A DNA stretch of 64,000 nucleotides, taken from contig NC_051448.1 of NCBI RefSeq assembly GCF_001649575.2, forward strand, positions 16,349,711 through 16,413,710, read 5' to 3'. The notes beneath the pieces are model-generated. The model saw only the letters and a list, made by a program, of their open reading frames with translations, was not told where the DNA came from and searched no databases. Made by a program: the position numbers and the translations under genes. Shown here piece by piece: positions 28,803 to 40,791 of the stretch; position 1 is the first letter of the stretch, and each line of letters begins with the position of its first letter. This stretch comes from Kryptolebias marmoratus (Eukaryota; Chordata; Actinopteri; Cyprinodontiformes; Rivulidae).

Positions 28803-29399
28803 TCGTGGTTAAACAGTACTAATTGGCACTTCTGAGTGTTTCGAGTTCACCTCATCTAGAGTGGCCTCTTCTGTCACCACCTCCCTCAGACTGACAGTCG
28901 ACTGAAACCCGCCCCCTTCTCTGCGGCAGCTGCCGAGGACATTACCGGACCCCCGAAGAGACCATTCCCAAAGGGTAATTCGCCCATCTCCTCTTGCACT
29001 TTATCTAAAAGCCTTCTCACTGGAAGGTTGATGCAGGTAGTGCTCCCCGGTGTCATTTAAATTCAGCCTGACTTCAAATGCCACGGGGAGCTGTAGCAGT
29101 AAATACTGTTACACGAGCGCATAAAAGAAAAATAAAAGACACCTGTGGCCTAATGAAGGTTGGTGATCCCAGCGGAAAAATCCGATTTAAAAACCCCAAA
29201 AAAAGGAAAAACAAAAAGCTACTTTTTAGGTGCGCGTCTGCCTTTTCCGAGCCTCCCTGTAGTGTTTTAAGTGTAGGGTTTGTTATCCGCAGGATCCTGG
29301 TTTTTTGTATGAAAATCTTTGTTCGACAGATTTTTATACAAAGGTGTTCTTTTTTTTTTTTTTTTCATTTTACAACAAAGACACAACCTTGATTAGGAA

Positions 29400-29990
29400 G
29401 GCTTGCTTTAGTCTGAATGGATGTGCGTTTTAATCACAGATCCTGGATCTGCTTCCCATAATGAGGCCCGCTCCAGCTGGAGAGCTGTCGGCGCGGCTGC
29501 TTTGATCAGTGGCCCGTGGACGCGGGATTACATCGCTAACACTTGGCGCTAATGGAACCACCAGTCAACAGCTCTGCGCGCTCGCGTCTGAGCACAAACA
29601 CGCGCACCAAACACAGATGCAAATGTCGGAAATCTCCAATAAAAAACACACCGACTCTTGACAGGGGGCCCAGTCCGGTGAACCGGACGTCTTATTTTCC
29701 TTCGGCTCTTTGGGTCAGGCCCTTTTATCTCACCACGTCTGTTCGGGCCCGTTTGAGTTTTTCCAGCTTGAAGTCTCTGCCAAAGAGCGCTCATTGAGAA
29801 AGGTCCAAAACTCAGCACTGACACACAGCCCAACTCTAGAGACTAATGGCTTGTAGCTCCCAACATATGTTGTTTTGTGTAATTGCTTTAATTGCTGTCA
29901 TTGTATGTAATAGTTGGGCTTTTTCATCTTCCCTGGTGGTGGAGGCATTCTGCTAATTATATCTGTCAGCTCTGCAGCCAAAACTCAGTG
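29400..29990. promoter_or_regulatory. Possible conserved non-coding block before a klhl29 exon
   Basis: This repeat-free stretch lies about 200 bp upstream of the third visible exon. It contains TGTAATTGCTTTAATTGCTG, CTTGTAGCTCCCAACATATG and GCATTCTGCTAATTATATCTG. Opposing open frames of 84 and 94 codons (29,543-29,833) are mirror images without domain signals. Enhancer function is inferred only. Confidence 0.25.
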
Positions 29991-30100
29991 TGTCACACTG
30001 AATTCAGAGCAGTGGGAACTTCCAAATCCGACTGTTTCTGTAAACTCTTGGTTAGTTTGAGTTGAGTTCCCTAATGAAAGGGTGATTGCCTTAACTTTGA

Positions 30101-30400
<300 letters not shown>

Positions 30401-31404
30401 TAAATTTGCCACCATAGCATTAATTGTTACCTTCACCTTTCTGTTTCCGGTGGGGACCTTGGTTGTGGTTTGATACGCCAAAAAGTCTCTTTATTTTATT
30501 TCATTCTCCTGCTGGGTTTTCAGATGAGTAAATCTGAGAAGCTAAATAGAGCATTCATAAGGTCCTGTGCACGCACGAACAGCGTTTTGTAAAGACGCAA
30601 AGGTCTTTTATCGTTTCAGCCTCGCATCCACATGGAAACAGCATCAAAGGAGCCCTTAAACGGTATTATTCGAAACCCTTAAATGCCATCATTGCATTCT
30701 CGTGTGGACAGCCTAAACACAACCTTATGAAAACGTTACCATAGTCCCCTTTCTGCCTTAACCTACGACCCCAATAATGACAGATTACGTGCTTGCGTTT
30801 GTGTTGCAGACTCTAGTTTCCTAACTCCAGCAAAACGTTCTTGTACTGTATTACTTCAATAAGGCTGATGAACAAAAAATTGCCTTTAATAGAGGGGAAA
30901 AAAACTACAACCCTATTATACCAAGCAATCTAAGGCCCAAAAGTTGTTTTTTTATCAAACTGTCAACAATAATCAAGCAAATGTAGCAGAGAAAAGGTCA
31001 ACAATATACAATGAAAAACGTGAGAAATGTGAATAGTTTTAAAAGGCCAACATTGACTTATGAGTAACTTCCTCAGGAACCTTTGAACACGATGAAAACT
31101 CCTCCCTCCGTCTCTCGCTGGACACCCTGCCTGAAATTGTCCAGTCTGTCCGCAGATTTGATCTGAGACGACTCCCAGTCATCAGAAGTTTAACGTGACT
31201 CAAAGTAGAAGTTCCACTTTTTTTTGCCAGTCCATAGAAAGGCTTTGATTTTGCTCTCTTTCTTCTCGTCTCCTTCTGTCCCTGTGCTCTGTGTATCTGC
31301 AGCGCTACGGCGCCACAACAGGCCTGATTTAGTCACTACAGCGATTCATTTCTAGAATCTTCAGATAAAATTCTGTAGTTTGTACAACAGCTCTGACTCA
31401 GTAT

Positions 31405-31620
31405 AATACACTAGTGCGCAGAAATGTTGTCATCATTGTTTCTTTGTATTTACCCTCCAAGCAGCCAGACTTTCTGTTAATCTGATCTTAATCATTAGTT
31501 TTTCATGCTTTCTGAAGGTCTTCCAAAGTTTTCCTTTGGACTTTGGCTGCTTTTCTTTCAGTCCAGTACTTGACCATTTTTTCAAATGAATGTTTTTATT
31601 GTTGGTTGAGCCAGTTTAAC
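31405..31620. repeat. Left arm of the inverted-repeat element family (17.0/59.1 kb)
   Basis: TTCTTTGTATTTACCCTCCA, AGCAGCCAGACTTTCTGTTA and ATCTGATCTTAATCATTAG, then CTTTCTGAAGGTCTTCCAAA parallel the left part of the 59.1 kb copy. The right arm is missing. Confidence 0.55.
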
Positions 31621-33356
31621 TCTGACCTATAAATAAATCATTTAGACATTCAAAAAAAATAAAAGCTTCCTGAACTCCAGGTGTGAACCAGTGTTCATAC
31701 CACGACACGTAACAGACGGCTTAACAAAGAACCAGTTTTAAATCGGACCTTTGTTTCCACCAACCTGTCATTCAAGTTCTTTAGTTGAATCTATGAAAAA
31801 TAACAACAATATCACAGTTTGATTTAGAAAATAGTATTTCAGCACCAATGAGCTGCTTTCCAAAGAGCTTTGAGCTGAAAACTTCTCCACTTTCCTCATG
31901 TTTTTAAGCTCACACATGCTGGCATTGTCAGCTCCAAAGTACCATTAATTGCAACCACTTTTAAAAAAGGTCCAGAAATTTGAAAGTAAAATCTAAAAAA
32001 AAAATTGGTGGTTTCAACTTTTCCACCGTGCTGATGTATACCAGCGTGCGCCCAAAGAGGCATCAGTCATTTTACATGCATGCACTTCTTCACTCATTCA
32101 CATCTTGCTGTCACATTAGGAGTGTAACAAGGAGTCACTGGCCCTCAATTATGGTTGCCTAGCAACGGCAATCCCACGATTTTATCCACTCCCAGCACAT
32201 TTCGTTCCATATCATGTACTTGACTTCGGCAGTCGGAGCCGTAAACTCCTTGTGGCAGAGCCGCGGCACGGCCAAAACCGCTTTGAGGCTGAATTATCGA
32301 AGCGCTTTGTGCGACTGTGGATGTCTCATTTTCACATAGTGGTCCATTTTTTTTATAGATTGGAGATTGTATTCATGTTCTCCGTGTGCCCAGGGGAAGA
32401 TAAAGCCAGCTTCACTGAATTGTGAACCTTGTGTGTGTGCACGGCTTTAGTCCTCAAAGCTTATTTCAGTAAAAGAAAAAAAAATCACGGCATACCCATG
32501 GCAACAACAACAAAAACTCTTACATATCAGGTTATGACCTTTTCTGTTCCTCTTGCTTCTCTTTCTTATCATAATTATCATCCTGCTCTGTGTTTTCCAC
32601 ACCCCGTCCCCCCCTCCTCTTCCCACATTATTGCTCTGTCAATGTAATAAAAAGACCATTGAGAAATGATAGGTGAGTCCGACCACAGCTCCTGACATGT
32701 TATTGGCCAAACCTGGAAGAGCATTACAGCCTGAGCCACCGGGGACCTTTAAAGGATTCAGAGCCACAAGAATTACTCCAGCCAAGCTGCCATAACTCCA
32801 GGGCAGCCGGAAAAACACAGAGTGTACACCGCGGTGCAACTCAAAGGTCCACTAGACGCGTTCCCAGAGCAAAGATCGTCTCCGCGGGCAGGTGTTTTAA
32901 CAAATAACTATACTTGTAGGGTTCTGCGTGGGGGTGATTGCTGTGATTTGAACATTTTCTGCGACCGCGAGTTCTTTTTTTTTGTTCTACATTCGAGCCT
33001 GGACAAAAGAGGAAAAAAAAAAACAAAACATTACATGCATGTGAAATTTAAACCCCCTCCACAAAATTCATTGTGTTGAAGCACTAAGAAGATTATTTTT
33101 GGGTTCATGGGGCATTATGTGCTTGAATATTTGTTAACTGAGAGTAGTTCCCAGGCAACCAGCGAAGAATGGTGGAAGGTACTGATCCGGCTTAGAAACA
33201 GCAAAAACAAAACAAAACAACAACAACAACAAAAAAAATAGACAGAATTTGGAAAGTGCCGAACAAACAGAATTTAACTCATTTCTTTGTGAATTTTTAC
33301 AGTGCTGAGAGTCAGCTAAACTTCTACTTTGTAATCTAATCCAAGCTAATAAATTG

Positions 33357-34583
33357 TTAAAACCATAGTTCAGATCCTTTGAAGTGGAGTTCTGCTGCTG
33401 ATTATGAACAACTAATATCTTACCTGTTGTCGATGAACAGCTTCAGTGTGGAGAAATTTAGTTTTGACCAGATTAATGATCTAAACGCTACTGCAAATAG
33501 GACCAGGAGCAGAGTGGATTACTGCCGTCTTTAAACAACTCAAATCTCAAACATTTCATAGTGGTTCATGTAAACTGTGTTTTATAAACCTTTGCACTGA
33601 TGTCAGTTTTGCATTACATGGTTATGCCGGCGGAAACATTATATTCCTTCATGAAATGACGCAGGTGCTACAGCTAGCTGCTGCAGGAACCTATGAGGTT
33701 CATGGTTTGGGACGGATTCGGCACCACGGAAAAATGAAACAAATGCCAAATGATTTGTTTGTTTTTATTCCCAGAAGCAGATTCAGAATACTAAACCAGC
33801 CTTGCCAGTGGGGAGAGACCAAGGTAGCACGTTGCGTTCAACAAGGCTGTCAACTATCATTTCTGCTATAAAATAAAAAAAATTAAAAATTCATACTGTA
33901 CTCTCTTTGACTCAGTCGAAGCTGTAAACAAAGTAAACTGCAGGCCATGTGTCAAAGTTTGATAAAGTTCAGAAAGGTATCTCTTTTGGGTTAAGAAAAT
34001 ACTGTAAATGCAAGAAAATTATGTTTTCCTTCATTAGTTTGGCCTAAGTTTGATGCACAAAAAAAGCAATGCTGAACATCTCCCCATAAAATGTCAAAAA
34101 CTCCCAATGAGCTTCTCAGCCAGTGCTCGTGGGAAAATCACTCTTTATATAAAGGATGCCAAAGAAATTTACAATGCAACGTTTTAAAGTGTGCATTATA
34201 TGACACGACTGCTTGCCATACAGCACCTCTTTACGTGGCTCCTGATCAGGAAACTTTCCCACACAGCTGATTGGAAACTAACAGGCAGGTGTTAATAATT
34301 TAATGACCTCGTCAAAAAAGTCCCTAATGTAAATATTTATAAAGTAGCATTTAAATGAAATGCTTTGAATGGTTTTAGATAGGTGTAGTTTTAAAAAGGC
34401 AGCAATCCACTTTAGTCCCGGTCCATCTTGGACTAGCCGTCAGCTCGTCAATCCAGACAGAAAAAAACTTGATTTTTTTCCAAATTGAGGTCTTTCAAAG
34501 AGCTATCTACAACAGGTAAGATATTAAATATTCACAACCTTTCCACAAAACCCCACTTTAAAAGATCCAAACTAGCCCTTAAG
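33357..34583. mobile_element. TTAA inverted-repeat element, longest copy (1.2 kb)
   Basis: The left end is TTAAAACCATAGTTCAGATC at 33,357. The right end is AAGATCCAAACTAGCCCTTAA at about 34,563-34,583. Both are TTAA-flanked inverse copies of each other. The left arm includes AATATCTTACCTGTTGTCGA and the right arm TCTACAACAGGTAAGATATT. The interior of about 700 bp (33.66-34.3 kb) is longer than in other copies and may represent either the fuller master sequence or another insertion. A 71-residue frame inside has no transposase features. It is probably non-autonomous. Confidence 0.75.
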
Positions 34584-34936
34584 CTTGTTACTCTGAGATG
34601 AGATTCTTATCTTAATCTCATATTATGTATAGTTCCATGATTATATCTAAGTAGACTGAAAATCAAGACGCAACACTCCATATTTCCTTGTTTACACCCG
34701 TGTTAAAAGGACAAACAAAGCACTGAAAACTACCACTGGTGAGAACTGGAGAAAACATCATATTATGAATGTTTTTCCACTAGAAGCAGCCTCTCCTGCA
34801 GCACAGCGCTGCTGCCTGTCTTTGGTTTCCTTTCAGGCTGTGAAGCACAATGCTGATGATGTAAGAATTTTGTTTTGGGTGAATGGCGTCATAAAACTTG
34901 CAGCTGGGATAGAAGAAAGGAGAGCCATATCTCTCT

Positions 34937-35074
34937 CTCACACACACACAACCTCTGCTTACCTCATCTCAGCCATACACACACACACACACCCATCAAG
35001 GGAGTGCAGGTACCCAGTGCATGAATTATGTAACCATCCAGGAGATTACTCTGTGTGTGTGTGTGTGTGTGTGT
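34937..35074. repeat. Cluster of CA and GT microsatellites
   Basis: CA tracts lie near 34,939-34,950 and 34,977-34,991, and a GT tract lies at 35,052-35,074. A further GT tract lies near 35,390-35,405. The opposite-sense tracts 60-115 bp apart could pair as a hairpin in RNA. They are also what produces the long overlapping frames seen here. Confidence 0.8.
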
Positions 35075-36139
35075 CAGAGGCAGTTGCACAGACAGACCGA
35101 TCGTCATCTGTCCAGACGTGGATGAGCTGGCGTCTGACGGCCAACGAGTCGGGAGATAATGGACGGGTTTAGTGCTTCCTGTGAAATTGGGCCAGGGCTG
35201 ATTTGAGCGAGCCGGTGGGGAGCGCCTCTCGAACCCACCGTGCATCTCTCTCCATCTTTAATCTCTCCCTCCATCTCTCTGTCTATCCCCCACCCCACCC
35301 CCCGCCCTCGTCTCTCGCAGTCTCTCAGCACTGTCTTATCGACTGACACAAATACAGCCGTGTGCAGTTTCTCAGACTGTACTCCTGTTTGTGTGTGTGT
35401 GTGTTTTCTCTCGGTATGGAGCGTCTCCCGCATGAACTGCAAATGGGTTTCACAAACACTTATCAAGACCGACTTCCTATCTCTCCTGAAAAGTATTACT
35501 CGCGCCAAAAATAGTCCTTTCAACAAGACTGTCGATGCAGAGCAGCTTGGCAGCGTCGCTCTTCTGCGCCTCTCTTTGTTTCCCCGAATATTCATCTACC
35601 GAGCCGCACGTCTGCGGGAACCCTGACCGTGACTGAACGCCTTCACAGAGACATTAGAAGCTGCTTATGAAGTCTCGCTGCTTCATTCTTTAACAGGTCA
35701 GCTCAGCCAAATTTACCAAAATGCCAGGGGTTTTAGATATCCGTCTCTGCTGTTTGTGCCTCTGTCTCAGTCCAGGAGGAGTTTTTTTCTTTGTGGCGCT
35801 CACACCAGAGAATGATGACATTTGGGGAATTCAGCAGGCAACAAGGCCTTAAAAAGGTCACTGGTTCTACTGTATGTGCACCGTTTCACCAATCCTTGAT
35901 AAGTTTTGGCTTTTCGTTAGGATGGTTTCGGTAGATTTGCACGCTGTTAAAATGCCTGCGCTGATTTGGCTTCAAAATATGTGCTGTTATCGCTCTCTAT
36001 TGTACTTTGATCCAGAAGAAACCTTAAGAAAAGCAAATCTTCATAAATAGACATTTTTTAAGCAATCCAAGGTTACTGTTCCACAACATTTTTAATCTCT
36101 TCATCAGTTTATCACTTGCTTGCAGTTTCTGAGGTAAAC

Positions 36140-37440
36140 TCTAAGGTATAGTCATGGGGTGAATAAAGTCCACCCTCTTTCAATTCCAAGGTTCTACATA
36201 ACGGGACATAAAATTATTCTAATCTAATCTCAAATGAAGCCAAAATGGAAAAGCTGTGTGAAAAACTAAGTCCACCCTTGGCAGCTTTCATAGAATTTAG
36301 GAGGTGCTGTAATTAACTGATCATCAGTTCTGTCAGCTTGCTGCTCTGGAGCATACAGGTGTGTTTTGACACAATGCCAAGATGGAAAGACATCAGCAAT
36401 GACCTCAGAGAAGCAACTGTTGCAGCCCAACAATCTGGAAAGGGTTAAAGGTCATTTCCAAACAATTTGGAGTACAAATTTTTACAAAGAGAAAGATTAT
36501 CCACAAGTGGAAAACATTTAGGACAGCTGCCGATCTTCTTAAGAGTGGATGTCCAAGCAGATTCACCCCAGGGTCAGACTGTGCAATGCTCTGAGAAATG
36601 ACAAAGCAACCAAGAGCTCCATGTCAGACTCTTCAGGCCTCAGCTAACAGGTTAAAGTTCATGACAGGACAAGTTGAAAAAGACTGAACAAGTACAGCTT
36701 GTTTGGAATGGTTGCAGGAGAAAACCTCTGCTCTCTAAATAGAACATGGCAGCACAACTTATCTTAGTGAAGTTTCATCTGAATGAACCACAAGACCTCT
36801 GGAGCAATGTCCTATGGACAGAAAAGACCAAAGTAGAGATGTTTACCCATAATGCACCCATAAGTCACTGAGTCGACTCTGAACTCCTCTGTAGACTGAG
36901 GGATTGTGGAGTCAAATGTGAGGCCATCTGTCTGACAGCTGAAGCTTAGACCAAACTGGGTAATGATGAGGAGCAGGACAAGGAGGTGTTTACCCTTCAT
37001 GTTTGAGGATGTGGACAGTATGGGATGCTGAAGAAAGTAAACGCCGGTCTTGAACTGCTGGACACAGACTGAAAACTAACAAAGCAAGAGAAGAGGGTCC
37101 TGAAGAAAGACAAAAGCAAAGGACCAGTCCAGAACTCAACCTGATTGAAATGCCGTGGCGGGACCTTAAGAGAGCTAAACAGAAATGGATATCAGCAAAC
37201 CTTTAATAAAGTAAAGCAACGCTTTAAAGAGTGGACCAAAATTCCTCCACATGCTTGCGATAGACTAGGAGTTCTTGCTGCTAAATGTTGTTGTCTGAGC
37301 TGTTGAATCATGGGGTGCACACTCCACGTCTCCATTTTGGCCTTTTGCTTTAAGGAACAAAGTCATGGTAGAAAATGTTGTATGTTTTTGTACAATAGTG
37401 GGTTAAAGGTAAATAATTTAGAATGCCCTCATGTGTAAAC
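36140..37440 (+). pseudogene. Tc1-like transposon with broken transposase (plus sense)
   Basis: Near 36,374 a start codon opens MPRWKDISNDLREATVAAQQ and soon a stop. This is the N-terminal DNA-binding domain of a fish Tc1-like transposase. Further remnants read in the plus sense: a KIIHKWKTF-type block near 36,495, NKYSLFGMVAGENLCSL-like text near 36,690, and DPxWSNVLWTEKTKVEMF-type text near 36,790-36,845. About 37,140-37,260 holds the NLIEMPWRDLKRAK block and the KQRFKEWTKIPPHAC region, which is where the third acidic catalytic residue sits. Between 36,850 and 37,140 there is an internal deletion and rearrangement. Outer ends near 36,150 and 37,430 have weak inverted similarity. It has several stops and frame breaks and is inactive. 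Confidence 0.85.
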
Positions 37441-37552
37441 CTCTGGACTTAAACAAGGTATACTTTCTTTTCCCCACAGCTGTACATGTTTTCAGACGCT
37501 TGTGTGTTAACACGTCATGCTAAAATGAGGAACATGGAATGTTTTGTTGTCC

Positions 37553-37555
<3 letters not shown>

Positions 37556-37584
<29 letters not shown>

Positions 37585-37606
37585 GCAGGAGCAGCAGCAG
37601 CAGCAG
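37556..37606. repeat. CAA/CAG trinucleotide microsatellite
   Basis: About nine CAA units pass directly into CAG units interrupted by GGAG. It is non-coding here because it lies deep in the intron, though a CAG-rich frame would encode glutamine. Confidence 0.9.
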
Positions 37607-38991
37607 TGTCATTAGGAGTATATTAGTGAGCTGAAGTTAGGATTTAGCTCAAAGCACCTCTGTGCCTGTGCATTCTCACAGAGCCATTAGCATGGCTGCA
37701 GACTTTAGATTTTTCTTCATGACACACCTGATTTATGAGCCTTTCTGGATTTCCCTCCTCTCCTCCTCCACGGTTATTTTCTTCCTGTTAACTAATTTTT
37801 AGTGAAAAACAGCCTTTGGCAAACTTCTCTAACCTGTTTTGTACAAAAAATAAAACAAAATAAAGCCACTATTTAACCAATGATCGATAAATGATTATAC
37901 ACTTTTAGAAGTCTTAGATGGTTATTCTCTCATTTTTTTAATAATAATTAACACATTTTCGGACCTACTCAATGGTTGGCTAATTATGTTATTCAAACAA
38001 GACAAAACCTGCAAAAGTCCATTTTAAATTCCACATTTTACAGTCAAAATACCAAAACGACAATGTGGATAAGCACTATGTTTTGAAGGCTACCTTCTTA
38101 TATCTGGATAGAAATTCAAAAGGATATTATAGAATTCATGTGTAATTTCACAATGAAAATGGCGACAGTGTAAAACCTGCAGTAAGAAAGCTGCGTTTAA
38201 TTTCTACGTTTTGTCAAAGTGACCCATCATGGAGCAGGTTTGTCACCTGCGTTCACACAGAAGGAACACACAGCTCTTCTGCTGGCTGCCTCCTGGTGTT
38301 TACCTCGATACACATCCCCCCGCTGACAGACAGGTCTCCATCGACCTGTCCACTCCAGGGACCCGAGAGCAGAAACGCCGCGCCCAGGCTGCTCTATCGG
38401 GAAATTGACCGCGGAACAATTACTCCCGCGAGTGACGTAGCAGCCAAAGCTAGTACGGCTACTGAGAGCGCCTTGATGGGGGAGAGAGAGAGAGAGACGG
38501 ACATGAGAGGAGGTAGAGAAGGTGGAGTGTTTCCATAGCTACCTAATTGGACCCGTCCCCATCAGATGGAATTAAAGTACATCATCCTCTTTCGGCTACT
38601 TTGCCCCATGATTTCAAAGGCTTCCCACAACACATAAAAAAGGAACACTGTGTGCAAGAAAAGGAAAAAAAACAAAATTTTTCTGCTGTTCCAATTACCT
38701 TGTTGTAATCTTATCTGAGCTTAAGGCGGCGATGGACTGAAGCCTCTTTGTGTTCCCAGGGTGCGGGAGAGTGTGTGTGTGTTCGGTGTGTGTTCCCGTC
38801 CACCTCGTCCTCTCGCTCTTTGACGGGAGGACGTCTTGTTTGTTTCGTTGTTTGTGTTCCTCCTCCACCTGCGACTGACTCCACATTTCCATGCTGATGT
38901 AATGATGACGACTGCTGTTTGGGCAAACTTTATCACAGGCTGCGGTCTTGTCTCGATCTGGACTTGTTTGATTGTGTGAATGTGATATATT

Positions 38992-39010
38992 TGTGTGTGT
39001 GTGTGTGTGT
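38992..39010. repeat. GT microsatellite
   Basis: About nine GT units. Confidence 0.85.
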
Positions 39011-39384
39011 TACCATTCCAGCACTGTTCTGCTTTTATCAGATTTCTTCTGCGCTGATGCGGAGATGAGATAGAAAGGGATTTGAGGGAACAACAAGGTA
39101 TTTGTTTAGACAGCAGCTGTGTTGTTGTGTGTTTCTGTTTCTTTGGTGTCCTTGACCTCAGCCTGGGGGGGGTTGGTTACCAGCCTTTGGTGGCTGTTGT
39201 TTTACGAGGGTGTGAGGATTGTGTCAGCCCGTGTTGCCCTGCAGCTACAGATGTATTTCTTTCACCGCTGGAGTAATAAAACCTTCTTTTTCTGTCTTTT
39301 TTTTTCTACCTTTTTTATCACCAACCTCTTAAAGGGGGGTGATATTTTTTGTCTTCTACTAATACTAGACAGATTTCAACAAAA

Positions 39385-39885
39385 TTCTTAGAAAGTAATC
39401 ATTGGATGTACAACTGATTAACTTTTACAGACAGTCCAATTCAAGGTGGCCACCGAAGCTAACTGACCTTAGCGATCACAAAAATGCTAAGGTAGACAAG
39501 AAAACCTGATTTGTTGATTATTTTAATAAATTCGTTGCAAAAGAAATGTTGAGCAGAAGAATCCCAGGGATGAGACCATTCCAAGCCTGTCTAAGCCAAG
39601 ATTGTAAGATGGGGCTTTTTAAACAAAGCTTATCAAACTAAGAACAAAGCCAGGAGCAGGTTTGTCTTCAGCCGGATAACTTGAAGGGCCGATCGACGTA
39701 ACATCAAACGGAGTACAGACATCTCTCCACATGACAACTGTGTTACAGCTAGGAACAACTCCATCAGTTTGACTGACACTGACCTAAAGTTTGGTGTGGG
39801 AGCAGCTGAGGGTGATCCCCAACACATACTCTTGAGTGCTAGCAAATCACACCTAATGGTATTTTCAAACATTTCACCGAAACAA
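39385..39885 (+). repeat. ~300-bp dispersed repeat, copy 10 (split)
   Basis: The first part (39,385-39,505) has AGTAATCATTGGATGTACAA, CAATTCAAGGTGGCCACCGA and ACCTTAGCGATCACAAAAAT. The second part (39,740-39,885) has AAGTTTGGTGTGGGAGCAGC, CCAACACATACTCTTGAGTG and CTAGCAAATCA. About 230 bp of unrelated sequence between them looks like an insertion into the repeat. Confidence 0.65.
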
Positions 39886-40768
39886 CGAACACACCATAAT
39901 TTCTCAAAATGGCGACGTTAATTTTCTTTCTTTTTTAAAGTACAGCCTGATCTGCGGCGGAATTTTCTAATCCTAAAGCGATGGAACTCGGACACGGAAA
40001 TCCCTCTCGATGTTTTACTTTCTGCTTAAATATTGATCCGATCACGTGGTTTCAAAGTCCCCTGTCAGTGTAGGAGCGCTTCCATATACCGTCGGGTTCT
40101 CCCATTTCAGAAAAACACCAAGGAGCTTCTTCAGCTGACGCAGAAAAAGTTGCTTCAGCAGCAAAAATAAATAAAAAATAAAAAACCAGTATGTCTTCCT
40201 CACTGAAGGCCAAGAGATAAGAACAAAAGCAGAGCAGCGGAGGGACGCTGAACCCCGGCAGCAGCAGTCCTCTTGAGGTTCGCCAAAGCAGAGTGAGATT
40301 ACCTGCCTGTTTCTCCTCCGAGTGCTCAAACTCGATGCTTACTGTTAGTCCAAGAAAGTGAGGCGGGAAGTGATGACAAGAAGCTACTGTGGCAGGGGGA
40401 GAAGGGGGGGGGAATAAAAAAAGAGGAGAGAGAGGCTTTTCCTTTGAGAGCATCCTGTTATTATTCTGCCTCAGGCGCCGAGCGGTGAGAAATGACTGTT
40501 CTGTGTTTATGGGACCGAACACAAAACACCGTGTACACGCGGCCATGCTGGCACACACATGTACTCACAAAGACCGACAGCGGCATATCAATGAGACGAT
40601 GAAGGAAGGCTGGGAGAGGAAAAATAAAAACGTCTGGCAGAATGTGAGGAGGACCAATCAGTGACAACTTCTTCCTCAAGGGTAGAACCAGAAGCTGAAG
40701 TTGGCGCTGTAATACAGATTGGATTTCATGGTGTGGAAATGATGGCAGAACGTTCTCATCATGTGAAT

Positions 40769-40791
40769 GTTGTTGTTGTTGTTGTTGTTGT
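40769..40791. repeat. GTT microsatellite
   Basis: About seven TTG/GTT units. The minus strand reads CAA. Confidence 0.85.

Noticed and set aside
35104..35626. Long overlapping open frames on both strands (163 aa minus, 128 aa plus)
   Set aside because: They exist because GT/CA and CT/GA-rich tracts lack stops on both strands. No domain, signal peptide or splice pattern is present.
37556..37606. CAG/CAA tract as a polyglutamine coding repeat
   Set aside because: It is deep in an intron with no open frame of useful length around it.
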